Below, piece after piece: positions 34,359 to 42,780 of a stretch of 46,876 bases of DNA; positions within the stretch are counted from its first letter, which is position 1; each line of letters opens with the position of its first letter. The stretch spans positions 1 to 46,876 of the forward strand of contig CAZVEH010000017.1 in the NCBI GenBank assembly GCA_964625775.1. Reading direction: 5' to 3'. A program made the translations under genes and the position numbers. The notes beneath the pieces were generated by a model. The model did not search any database. It was not told where the DNA came from and saw only the letters and a program-made list of their open reading frames with translations. The stretch comes from GCA-2786165 sp964625775 (GTDB lineage: Bacteria > Pseudomonadota > Gammaproteobacteria > Legionellales > Legionellaceae).

Positions 34359-35278
34359 AAATGATGCATTCTAATATCAAGAGGAATATGGCGTTGTTCT
34401 GTGGTGCCCAACTCCAAGTGTAATACAGATTGGCCGTGATGCCGCTCTAACTGCCCATGCAAACGAGTCACATCAGGCATCAACTCCTCCCTGTGTTCAT
34501 GGTATTGATAAAATAATCCTGACTGACGTTGTCGACTAGAATGGAGTCCAAAAGACTCCTCCACCCATTCTCCCAAGTAAATCGGTGCATGATACTTAAA
34601 GGTCAACTCTTTTGAACACTCGATGATCGTCTGGTGATGAGCCGATAGGATACGATAATCAGCCACTACTTCTGCATGCTGACAATCTGCAATGATGATT
34701 GGGCTTTTGGGGTGTAAGATAAGTTTTTCTGGTGTATACAGTTGGTGTTGATGATCAATATGCTCAATGCGAACAAAAGCCTCTTGCATACGATACAGGC
34801 TGATCTTAGACACGGGCACGCTATCAAATATCAGCGTAGGTAAAACATGCCCTGTGCGGTGATCCAGGCTCACCAATCGAGACAAAGGCAAACAAGGGGT
34901 GAACCCTGCTTGATGTCCTCTTCTACGAATCAAATCAAGCACATATTGTATCCGAGCGCTGTGATCAATCGCCAGGCCTGCCAGATGGAATTGTTGTCTG
35001 ATTTGCACATATTCTTGCATTAAAACTGTGATGATACTCAAAGATAACGTCAAAGCAATCATACATTCAATGAGACTTAAACCATGCTGAAACCAGGTTT
35101 TATCAGGCGCCTCACGTTCTCTGGCATTATTGAGATCTAACCAATGTTGATCTTGTTGCTTGATATGCTCGCGCAAACGATGCATTTGCCATTGTTGTTT
35201 TAATAACGCTAGTGATATGCTGGTCATTAATAGTAATGCAATCAACACTTCACTCAGTGAAAAACCACGTTCCGTCAT
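34355..35278 (-). CDS. Fused PilV/PilW-like prepilin protein
   Basis: The 307-residue product, from the ATG at 35276-35278 with AAGGAA eight bases upstream, has two prepilin signatures in one frame. The first is MTERGFSLSEVLIALLLM at the N-terminus; the second is HGLSLIECMIALTLSLSI near residue 66. Each has the glycine, the fifth-position glutamate and a long hydrophobic helix. Only about 37 residues lie between the helices, so a PilV globular domain (normally about 100 residues) is missing, while the remaining 210 residues look like a complete PilW. No internal start could make PilW alone. Either a deletion fused two minor pilin genes or the fusion is functional. It overlaps the pilX-like gene. 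Confidence 0.65.
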   Translation of the reverse strand: MTERGFSLSEVLIALLLMTSISLALLKQQWQMHRLREHIKQQDQHWLDLNNAREREAPDKTWFQHGLSLIECMIALTLSLSIITVLMQEYVQIRQQFHLAGLAIDHSARIQYVLDLIRRRGHQAGFTPCLPLSRLVSLDHRTGHVLPTLIFDSVPVSKISLYRMQEAFVRIEHIDHQHQLYTPEKLILHPKSPIIIADCQHAEVVADYRILSAHHQTIIECSKELTFKYHAPIYLGEWVEESFGLHSSRQRQSGLFYQYHEHREELMPDVTRLHGQLERHHGQSVLHLELGTTEQRHIPLDIRMHHL

Positions 35279-35347
35279 AGTCTTCCTTGCTAAGGTTGGT
35301 GACGAACTGTAACGTGTTTTGCATAGATGATGCAAGGAGGCTACGCG

Positions 35348-36457
35348 ATGCGCTGTGATTATGATGCCTTACCTCATATCGGTATTCGAGAACTTTCACC
35401 GTATGTTCCAGGAAAAAGCATTGAAGAAGTCGCAAAGGAATTTGGCATCAGCGATATCATCAAATTAGCTTCCAATGAAAATGCCTTTGGCTGTAGTCTG
35501 AAAGTGACAGAAGCATTGCATCAGCTCACTCCCACTATTCTTTCGCGATACCCTACCTCGGCTCATCATCCTTTACGTCAACAATTGAGTGATTTCTTGC
35601 AGATCGATCCCCCAATGCTCACGATTGCCAATGGGTCTGATTCTATTTTTGGATTATTATTAACTTGTTTTGCGCTTCATCAGGGCAAACATATGCTCAC
35701 TCATGACTATGCATTCAGTTCCTATGAAATTCAAGCACATACTTTAGGGATAGACGTCAAAAAAAGCCGTACACAAGATTGGCAAATTGACATCAATGCG
35801 CTGTTAACTGCATGTAACGATAAAACCGGTCTTATTTTTATTGCCAATCCTAATAATCCAACGGGCTTAATGATCGGTCTCCAAGACGTTATTCAAATAT
35901 TAGATCATATCCCGGAAACAACAGTATTGGTTCTAGATGAAGCATATTATGAGTTTATACAGCCTTTACCAGACTCCATCGCACTGTTAAAGCGCTATCG
36001 CAACTTGGTCATCACTCGAACTTTTTCCAAAGCCTATGGTCTGGCAGGGTTACGATTAGGTTATGCTATTGCCGACCCGCAAGTGACTGCTCTTATTCAA
36101 AAAGTTCATCTACCGTTCACAGCAAATGTTGTGGCAATGCATGCTGCATGTGCTGCGTTAACAGACCAAGCATTTGTCCATCAGGCCCAACAGGCCATCG
36201 CAACCAATCGGCTTATGATGGCCCAAGAATTGGATCATCATCACATCGATTATATCCCCTCTCATGCAAATTTTTTAACCATTGATTGTGGACAAGATGG
36301 CATGCCCATTGCCAAAAAATTGCAACAGCATGGCATCATAGTGAGACCGCTTCACCCTTATGGCATGCCATCCTATTTGCGTGTTACTATAGGAACCACT
36401 GAACAAAACCAACGATTTTTGCAAGCGTTTTTCAATATTATTTTTCAAGGAAAATGA
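35348..36457 (+). CDS. hisC: Histidinol-phosphate aminotransferase
   Basis: From the ATG at 35348, with GGAGG seven bases upstream, the 369-residue product begins MRCDYDALPHIGIRELSPY and has the class II aminotransferase landmarks: LASNENAFG, NPNNPTGLM, LDEAYYEF, and the PLP lysine K228 in RTFSKAYGLAGLRLGY. It converts imidazole-acetol phosphate and glutamate to histidinol phosphate; relatives in this position with phhB may also act on aromatic amino acids. The frame continues seven codons further upstream. It is two bases from phhB, so the two form an operon. Confidence 0.92.
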   Translation: MRCDYDALPHIGIRELSPYVPGKSIEEVAKEFGISDIIKLASNENAFGCSLKVTEALHQLTPTILSRYPTSAHHPLRQQLSDFLQIDPPMLTIANGSDSIFGLLLTCFALHQGKHMLTHDYAFSSYEIQAHTLGIDVKKSRTQDWQIDINALLTACNDKTGLIFIANPNNPTGLMIGLQDVIQILDHIPETTVLVLDEAYYEFIQPLPDSIALLKRYRNLVITRTFSKAYGLAGLRLGYAIADPQVTALIQKVHLPFTANVVAMHAACAALTDQAFVHQAQQAIATNRLMMAQELDHHHIDYIPSHANFLTIDCGQDGMPIAKKLQQHGIIVRPLHPYGMPSYLRVTIGTTEQNQRFLQAFFNIIFQGK

Positions 36458-36458
36458 C

Positions 36459-36800
36459 ATGTCTAGCTCTTTAACCACCAAACGATGCGAATCCTGTGAA
36501 GGCATTGGAGAAGCACTTAAACAAGAGCAAATCGCGCAGCTGATGTCGCAATTAGCGGAGGGTTGGAAAGTAACTCCTGATCAAAAACAGATTAAAAAAT
36601 CATTTTCATTCTCTGATTTTTACGAAACAATGGCTTTTGTCAATGCATTGGCTTGGATTGCAAATCAGGAAAATCACCACCCTGATCTGGAGATTGGGTA
36701 TAATTATTGTCATATTACATTCATGACACATGCGCTTGAGGGATTGTCCTTGAATGATTTTATTTGTGCAGCTAAATGTGATCAGCTGCTGACAAATTAA
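36459..36800 (+). CDS. phhB: Pterin-4a-carbinolamine dehydratase
   Basis: The 113-residue product carries the family motif ENHHPDLEIGYNYCHITF, with the catalytic histidines, followed by THALEGLSLNDFICAAKCD. The enzyme dehydrates 4a-hydroxy-tetrahydrobiopterin, regenerating the cofactor of phenylalanine hydroxylase. No phhA is in this window. It follows hisC by one base and shares its transcript; in Legionella-like bacteria, hisC and phhB neighbours suggest an aromatic amino acid link. Confidence 0.95.
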   Translation: MSSSLTTKRCESCEGIGEALKQEQIAQLMSQLAEGWKVTPDQKQIKKSFSFSDFYETMAFVNALAWIANQENHHPDLEIGYNYCHITFMTHALEGLSLNDFICAAKCDQLLTN

Positions 36801-36845
36801 CAAAACTTAACTGAAAAGATCGAGGTTTTCTATCAGTCCTTACAA

Positions 36846-36895
36846 TCGGTTGAACATTAGGTCGCTTGCGTCTCACGACCTGAAGGCTCAACCGA
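36846..36895. terminator. Nested double hairpin between convergent genes
   Basis: TCGGTTGA at 36846-36853 pairs with TCAACCGA at 36888-36895; inside it AGGTCG at 36859-36864 pairs with CGACCT at 36876-36881. It lies between phhB and the porin gene, which converge. There is no long T-run, so it may be a factor-independent terminator of weak type, an mRNA-stabilising structure, or a repeat element. Confidence 0.45.
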
Positions 36896-36917
36896 CCCTA
36901 ATGACCTATAGTCTAGG

Positions 36918-37808
36918 CTAAATATTCCCAGCCCACTGTACGCCTATGTACGGGCCGTTCAATGCAAAATTTGCTTCTGACCCTACTTCATTACTCAGTA
37001 GAACATTAAAATAATTCACAAACATATACCCAGCATTCAAACTTACGTTCCCTTGAGCAATTGCGTGGCTATATACCGCACCCAATTTTAACTCCACTTC
37101 GGGAATAATTAAGGACTTTGTACCAGAACTATTGGTTGACGTATCAAAAGCATCAGCTTGTATAAAACTGCCACTTCCAACAAGGATGGCAGTGGCACCT
37201 TTTGCATAAATACTTAAATTGTTGATCACGTCGTAAAACAAATTTGCGCCAATACGAGGACCAACACCATTATACCAAGCGTTGATAGATTCACTTCCAG
37301 GTATTCCTGTCAGGGTGGTGCCACTATCAAAAAAAGACGACTCTATATGAGTATATTGCAATCCACCTAGTAAACTCGCCCTACTTTTTTCACTCAGGTT
37401 AACATTTTTCCCCAATTCCAAATTAACTGCATCCCATTTCGGAGTAATGGTATAGACGTCATGATTCGCGTTGCTTAAATACTTATATCCAAAATTCGTA
37501 GTATGATCATAGTGATACCAACTCAACAAAAGTTGATGATCGGGATGAAGAGAATATGCAGCCTCAAGTAAAAAACCCCAGCCCCAATTAGGTGCTATAT
37601 AATTTTTGACATAAGTATCTGTTGCAACAATTGTATTAGGTAAAGCAGAAAAAGAGCCGGTATAGGCGGTCTGCAAATAAAGTGCTTGTGCTCCTACACT
37701 CCAAACCTGATCCACATTTTTTGTATCACCCTCATGACCCATTGCTCCAGCGAAACCAATGGCATTGCAAGTTAAAAGAGCCGCGACTAAACATTTACGT
37801 TGGAACAT
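36918..37808 (-). CDS. Lpg1974/MOMP-family pore-forming outer-membrane protein
   Basis: The 296-residue product has a signal peptide cut after IGFAGA, then an amphipathic beta-barrel pattern with WGWGFLLEAAYSL, RIGANLFYDV and the closing strand NGPYIGVQWAGNI, whose end is characteristic of the Legionella major outer membrane protein group. These barrels form pores for small solutes and are often abundant surface proteins. AGGAG lies seven bases before the ATG. The presence of this family is one of the best taxonomic clues in the window. Single gene; no operon. Confidence 0.85.
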   Translation of the reverse strand: MFQRKCLVAALLTCNAIGFAGAMGHEGDTKNVDQVWSVGAQALYLQTAYTGSFSALPNTIVATDTYVKNYIAPNWGWGFLLEAAYSLHPDHQLLLSWYHYDHTTNFGYKYLSNANHDVYTITPKWDAVNLELGKNVNLSEKSRASLLGGLQYTHIESSFFDSGTTLTGIPGSESINAWYNGVGPRIGANLFYDVINNLSIYAKGATAILVGSGSFIQADAFDTSTNSSGTKSLIIPEVELKLGAVYSHAIAQGNVSLNAGYMFVNYFNVLLSNEVGSEANFALNGPYIGVQWAGNI

Positions 37809-37965
37809 ACCTACACTCCTGTGATCGTCTTCTTGCTGATCAATATCTCCTATTTATGATTTGTAAGTCAAGTCTACACGGTAAAGTCATCTACATTTAG
37901 TCGATAGGTGGTAAGACATAATATACGCATGATTACGCCACGCATCCTCAGGCAGTCACCGTTCA

Positions 37966-37994
37966 TAAAAAAACCCGCCATTCGGCGGGTTTTA
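37966..37994 (-). terminator. Terminator of groEL
   Basis: On the minus strand, AACCCGCC and GGCGGGTT form a strong stem with a four-base loop, followed by a run of seven T and then A. It lies 22 bases after the groEL stop. Confidence 0.9.
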
Positions 37995-38015
37995 ATTTGG
38001 AAAGGAAGAGCAGGC

Positions 38016-39674
38016 TTACATCATACCACCCATGCCGCCCATTCCACCCATTCCGCCCATGCCGCCCATACCACCAGCATCAGCAGAACCTTCATCTTTC
38101 TTTGGCAACTCAGCAACCATGCATTCCGTGGTCAACATCAAGCTGGCAACAGATGCTGCATTTTGTAATGCCGTACGAGTCACTTTGGTTGGATCCAAAA
38201 TACCCATTTCAACCATATCACCATATTCACCTGTTGCAGCATTGAAACCAAAGTTTCCTTTAGATTCAGCTACACGATTAACGACAACAGACGACTCATA
38301 TCCAGCATTTGCCACGATTTGACGTAAAGGTGATTCAATAGCACGACGCAGAATGTCGATACCCATATTTTGATCATGGTTATCACCTTCTAGACCGTCT
38401 AGGGCTTTTTGCGCACGAACCAACGCAACACCACCACCAGCAACAATGCCTTCTTCAACAGCAGCTCTGGTTGCGTGCAACGCATCTTCTACACGTGCTT
38501 TCTTTTCTTTGACTTCAAACTCAGTAGCACCACCCACTTTGATCACCGCAACACCGCCAGCCAATTTGGCAACACGTTCTTGCAATTTTTCACGATCATA
38601 ATCAGAAGAGGTTTCAGCCATTTGTGCACGAATTTGAGTAATACGTTCGTTAATGTCTTTGGCTTTGCCATGTCCATCAATGATCGTAGTATTGTCTTTG
38701 GTAACAACCACACGCTTTGCTGTACCCAAATCTTCTAAACTTGAACCTTCTAAGCTCTTACCAATTTCTTCAGAAATCACTTGTGAACCAGTAAGAATCG
38801 CAATATCTTGCAACATCGCTTTACGTCGATCACCAAAACCAGGTGCTTTAACAGCACAAACTTTAACGATGCCACGCATGTTATTCACCACCAATGTGGC
38901 CAATGCTTCACCTTCCACATCTTCAGCAACGATCAATAATGGACGGCCAGATTTTGCAACGCCTTCCAAAACAGTCAACATATCGCGAATACTTGAAATT
39001 TTCTTGTCAACCAACAGAATGAACGGTTGTTCTAATTCTGTAGACATGTTTTGTTGGTTGTTGATGAAATAAGGAGAGATATACCCACGGTCAAATTGCA
39101 TACCTTCAACCACAGACAGTTCATTGACCAAACTGTTACCATCTTCAACGGTAATCACGCCTTCTTTGCCTACTTTTTCCATAGCTTCAGCGATGATCGA
39201 TCCGATCGCTTCATCAGAATTCGCAGAAATAGTACCCACTTGGGCGATAGCTTTGCCATCTTTACAGGGTTTAGACATGTCTTCTAATTTCTTAGTAACA
39301 GCCAAAACTGCTTTATCAATACCACGCTTCAGATCCATTGGGTTCATACCAGCGGCAACCGCTTTATGACCTTCAACCAGAATCGCACGAGCCAACACTG
39401 TAGCTGTGGTTGTACCATCACCAGCTGTATCAGATGTTTTAGACGCAACTTCTTTAACCATTTGCGCGCCCATATTTTTAAAACGATCTTCAAATTCAAT
39501 TTCTTTTGCAACTGACACACCATCTTTGGTCACAGTAGGTGCACCATAAGATTTTTCAAGAACGACATGACGTCCTCTTGGGCCCATTGTGACTTGGACA
39601 GCATTTGCCAGAGCATTCACACCAGCCAGCATTTGTTGACGAGCATCGTCGCCAAAACGTAGTTCTTTAGCCAT
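38016..39674 (-). CDS. groEL: Chaperonin GroEL (Hsp60)
   Basis: The 552-residue protein is a full-length 60-kDa chaperonin: MAKELRFGDDARQQML at the start, the ATPase motif GDGTTTATVLARAI near residue 86, VTKDGVSVAKEIEF, and the GGM-repeat tail (six GGM units ending GGMM). It forms double rings that fold proteins with GroES and ATP. In Legionella, Hsp60 is also found on the cell surface, but nothing here shows that. It is the second gene of the groESL operon, 26 bases after groES, and ends in a strong terminator. Confidence 0.99.
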   Translation of the reverse strand: MAKELRFGDDARQQMLAGVNALANAVQVTMGPRGRHVVLEKSYGAPTVTKDGVSVAKEIEFEDRFKNMGAQMVKEVASKTSDTAGDGTTTATVLARAILVEGHKAVAAGMNPMDLKRGIDKAVLAVTKKLEDMSKPCKDGKAIAQVGTISANSDEAIGSIIAEAMEKVGKEGVITVEDGNSLVNELSVVEGMQFDRGYISPYFINNQQNMSTELEQPFILLVDKKISSIRDMLTVLEGVAKSGRPLLIVAEDVEGEALATLVVNNMRGIVKVCAVKAPGFGDRRKAMLQDIAILTGSQVISEEIGKSLEGSSLEDLGTAKRVVVTKDNTTIIDGHGKAKDINERITQIRAQMAETSSDYDREKLQERVAKLAGGVAVIKVGGATEFEVKEKKARVEDALHATRAAVEEGIVAGGGVALVRAQKALDGLEGDNHDQNMGIDILRRAIESPLRQIVANAGYESSVVVNRVAESKGNFGFNAATGEYGDMVEMGILDPTKVTRTALQNAASVASLMLTTECMVAELPKKDEGSADAGGMGGMGGMGGMGGMGGMM

Positions 39675-39700
39675 TTGATATTTTCTCCATTTAATCTAAA

Positions 39701-39997
39701 TTATTTTTCGACCACAGCCATGATGTCATCTTCGCGCATCACAACCAGTTCTTGATTATTAAGTTTGATTTCTGTACCACTATATTTACCAAATAGGATC
39801 ACATCACCCACTTTCACTGCCAAAGCCCGTGTGTCTCCATTATCTAATAGCTTACCTGTACCAATCGCAACCACTTCGCCACGCATTGGTTTTTCAGCAG
39901 CACTATCGGGAATCACAATACCACCCGCAGTAGTGCGTTCATCTTCTAAGCGACGAACAACAACACGATCATGTAAAGGACGAATGTTCATACTCAT
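39701..39997 (-). CDS. groES: Co-chaperonin GroES (Hsp10)
   Basis: The 98-residue product begins MSMNIRPLHDRVVVRRLEDE, continues with TAGGIVIPDSAAEKPMRGEV, the mobile loop and roof region, and ends MREDDIMAVVEK. It caps the GroEL ring. AGGAG seven to eight bases before the first ATG at 39995-39997 supports that start over the second ATG two codons later. A heat-shock promoter lies about 120 bases upstream. Confidence 0.99.
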   Translation of the reverse strand: MSMNIRPLHDRVVVRRLEDERTTAGGIVIPDSAAEKPMRGEVVAIGTGKLLDNGDTRALAVKVGDVILFGKYSGTEIKLNNQELVVMREDDIMAVVEK

Positions 39998-40118
39998 ACC
40001 TAAGTCTCCTGTTTGTTAAATGTTTTGAAGTTGAGTCGACAAATTGCTGTCACAAATGAGACATCTGTCTAAATAAACAACTTTCATACTTCAGTGTTAA
40101 TTCACGCTGATGTGAGCT

Positions 40119-40147
40119 ATATGGGGGCTACGAAGTCCGTTTTCAAG
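40119..40147 (-). promoter_or_regulatory. Sigma-32 (heat shock) promoter of groESL
   Basis: On the minus strand CTTGAAA (40147-40141) and CCCCATAT (40126-40119) are separated by 14 bases, an excellent match to the RpoH consensus. Transcription would start near 40112, giving a leader of about 115 bases. I see no CIRCE element. Confidence 0.8.
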
Positions 40148-40176
40148 AGCCATGAAACATTTATTTTTATCCTCTC

Positions 40177-40247
40177 ACCTGTAAACCTGGGTTCACAGGT
40201 CTTGCCTCAGTCAAATGACCTGATTACACTACAGGTATGAACCCAGG
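40177..40247. repeat. Interlocking inverted repeats upstream of the 813-residue membrane protein
   Basis: CCTGGGTTCA at 40186-40195 is the exact reverse complement of TGAACCCAGG at 40238-40247. In addition ACCTGT at 40177-40182 pairs with ACAGGT at both 40195-40200 and 40231-40236, so alternative hairpins are possible. It could be an operator or an RNA switch-like leader just before the TTG start at 40263. Confidence 0.45.
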
Positions 40248-40262
40248 AATGGATGCGGATTT

Positions 40263-42704
40263 TTGAACATAAAAAACCTTTTTATCGCATTTAGCACCCT
40301 ATTTCTTTTACTGTTCGTCGTGAACATAAACACCCTTTACCCCATCGCAACCTACCACGCTACTAACATCCGTTATATAGGCGAAAAATCTTCTTCAAAG
40401 CCAACTGGCTTTATCAAAATGAATGCATTGAACGATGTGGTTCAACCCAAATTCATGTCGATGGACTTTGACTTCAAGACCTTTCGCCCTAGTCACGATA
40501 ATTTGTTTCAAATAGGGAACTCAGCCAGCGCGCTCAGAATGGAAATCACACCACCAGGTACCCTTACCCTTATGTTGGGTCAAGGAAAACATCTGATTGT
40601 CTCACATCATATAGAGCCTAATCGTTCTTATCATATTCGGTTACTCACTGATTTCAATGAGTACCTGAAAGTCTATTTTGAAGAAAAAACGTACCGCATC
40701 CCCCCCCATCAATTAGAGAAAATGAGCTATGATTTCTCTGAGTTTGTGGTGGGCACAGGGCTTTATAAACTAAGGCCGCTGCAAGGCGAGATAGAACATC
40801 TAAAGCTTGCTCTCATTTATTCTCAAAAAACAATGTTTCACAAAATCTTGGGTGGTCTGATGGCTGCCTGTGTCCTTATGATTGGCGTGTTAGTATTAGT
40901 GCACTTAAAATCACAGTGGCCCCATAAATCCAGTTATCAGTTACCCTCATTGCTCCCACTTCTAGCACTTACAGGATGGGGGGTAAGTTTTGGTTTGTTC
41001 AGTTGCATTGTCACCCATTACGCTCATTTGCCCACATGGCTCCCTTATTGCGTAGTCTTAATCTCTGTTATAAGCCTTATCTTTTCTCCTGTGATATTGC
41101 GAAAAAAGCTCTTACGCTTAATTGACAAAAACCAGTGGTTTTTTGGATCACTGCCCCTTATCACCCTGTTATTTTTGATGATAAAAACACTGTGCAATCA
41201 TGGCTATCATTGCCCGTTTTCGATCTGTTTTTTCTTGATAACAAGCTTTCTGATTTCTCTCAGCTTTGTCGTGCCTATCTCCAAAAATTATCGCTATGTT
41301 TTCAAACAACTACCCATCATCTTGTTTCTAGTCAGTGTGAGTTTACTGGGTTGGGCATCAGTATTCGATCTTCCCAATTGGGTAGATACCTATGAGCAGA
41401 TAACAAATAGCTATATCTCTTTTTGTTTGGGCTTAGTGGTTTTACTGATAGCAATCATCTTTGTATTTCACGACAAACCCGACAGCATTTTGCGACGAAA
41501 AACATTCAGACGATCTTTTTATATCATTGATTTGGCTGCAGTTTTGGCTTTCTTATGGTTAAGTTTTCGTTTTGACCCTTTGGGCAACACTGCACTGCAG
41601 TTGAAATATGTCGCAGCACCCATTGAAGCATTGAAAAACGGCGGCTGGTTGTTATGGGACACCCCCTCTCAACACGGTTTTCTCAATATTCTTTTAGCTT
41701 CTTTGATTCCCATCAAATCCTCTTGGCAATGCTTTTATCTTTTTCAAGGCCTGTTATTATTCGTTGTTGCAAACCTGTGGTATGCGGTGGCAAAAAAATA
41801 TGCCCAACAAAGCCTATTCAATCGTATGGTCGGATTGCTCTTGATTATTTCAAGTTTGTTTTGTGCGGATCCACAGATGATGGGCCCTTACTTATACCCA
41901 TTTTCTTCAGTACTACGATTTTTTTGGTGCTATATACTTATCGCGTATTTTTTATGGAAACCAGTCTACGCGTCCTCACAAAGCCTGGGTATGTCTCTCT
42001 TATGGATTCTTGGTGTACTTTGGTCTGCTGAAAGCGCTATGTACGCCACATGTATATTTTTTTCGGCAAGTTTTGCCCAATTCTTCTGGTGCTTAAAATC
42101 AAGGTCTCACATCTTATCCTCATTGGTCTTGCGTCATTTTATCATACCGCTGGGATTGTTTGTCTTCACCCTAATTGCAGTCAGTCTTTTCTATAAACTC
42201 ACGTTACATCATTTCCCAGATTGGCGTTGTTTTATGCAGTACAGCCAATCGTCTGCATCTGGTGTTGGCATGCCCTTTATTCACCGGAATGGTTATATTC
42301 TATACTCTGCTCTGCTGTTTATTGGATTGATTCATGTATATATTGGCTTAGACAAATCCTTCAAAAAAAGCGCCTATCAAGTACCTATTGCGGCCATGTT
42401 TGGCTGTCTTTGGGCAGTAATAACCTATATCATGGGAACAGCAGAACCTGATGCCATGATAACGCTTTTGCCTGTCTTGGGATTTATTGTTTATTTTGCA
42501 TTATTGATGACAAAAAACAAATCGTTGGGATTGTATAAAGTGACTTTGCAGCTCACGGCCGTGCCCATAATTTGTTTACTTCTGATGGACACATTATCCC
42601 CAAGACTTTGGCAAACCATATTGTCTTCCCAAACCATGACACCGAATATTGAGTCAAAATTATTCGCCCCGACAAACACAGAAGTCAAAGAATTAACAAC
42701 ATAG
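40263..42704 (+). CDS. Large polytopic membrane protein with possible lectin-like N-terminal domain
   Basis: The 813-residue product has one N-terminal helix (residues 5-25), an extracytoplasmic part to about residue 190 rich in beta strands (for example LRMEITPPGTLTLMLGQG and YHIRLLTDFNEYLKVYF) that resembles a concanavalin-like jelly roll, and then about a dozen hydrophobic helices to the end. I do not recognise the family; the layout recalls membrane glycosyltransferases or polymer-processing proteins, but no catalytic motif is visible. The start is TTG at 40263, chosen because it keeps the first helix; no ATG lies before residue 53. It is upstream of dsbD with a 76-base gap. Confidence 0.65.
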   Translation: MNIKNLFIAFSTLFLLLFVVNINTLYPIATYHATNIRYIGEKSSSKPTGFIKMNALNDVVQPKFMSMDFDFKTFRPSHDNLFQIGNSASALRMEITPPGTLTLMLGQGKHLIVSHHIEPNRSYHIRLLTDFNEYLKVYFEEKTYRIPPHQLEKMSYDFSEFVVGTGLYKLRPLQGEIEHLKLALIYSQKTMFHKILGGLMAACVLMIGVLVLVHLKSQWPHKSSYQLPSLLPLLALTGWGVSFGLFSCIVTHYAHLPTWLPYCVVLISVISLIFSPVILRKKLLRLIDKNQWFFGSLPLITLLFLMIKTLCNHGYHCPFSICFFLITSFLISLSFVVPISKNYRYVFKQLPIILFLVSVSLLGWASVFDLPNWVDTYEQITNSYISFCLGLVVLLIAIIFVFHDKPDSILRRKTFRRSFYIIDLAAVLAFLWLSFRFDPLGNTALQLKYVAAPIEALKNGGWLLWDTPSQHGFLNILLASLIPIKSSWQCFYLFQGLLLFVVANLWYAVAKKYAQQSLFNRMVGLLLIISSLFCADPQMMGPYLYPFSSVLRFFWCYILIAYFLWKPVYASSQSLGMSLLWILGVLWSAESAMYATCIFFSASFAQFFWCLKSRSHILSSLVLRHFIIPLGLFVFTLIAVSLFYKLTLHHFPDWRCFMQYSQSSASGVGMPFIHRNGYILYSALLFIGLIHVYIGLDKSFKKSAYQVPIAAMFGCLWAVITYIMGTAEPDAMITLLPVLGFIVYFALLMTKNKSLGLYKVTLQLTAVPIICLLLMDTLSPRLWQTILSSQTMTPNIESKLFAPTNTEVKELTT

Positions 42705-42780
42705 AAGGATAAACAAGATCGCATAGCCAGTAGCCAATGGTATACTATAGGTTGTTTTCATCTGCCATAGGACTTATTTG

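Noticed and set aside
38032..39369. Several plus-strand frames of 80-140 residues opposite groEL.
   Set aside because: They mirror the codon pattern of groEL, including a proline-rich stretch opposite the GGM tail.
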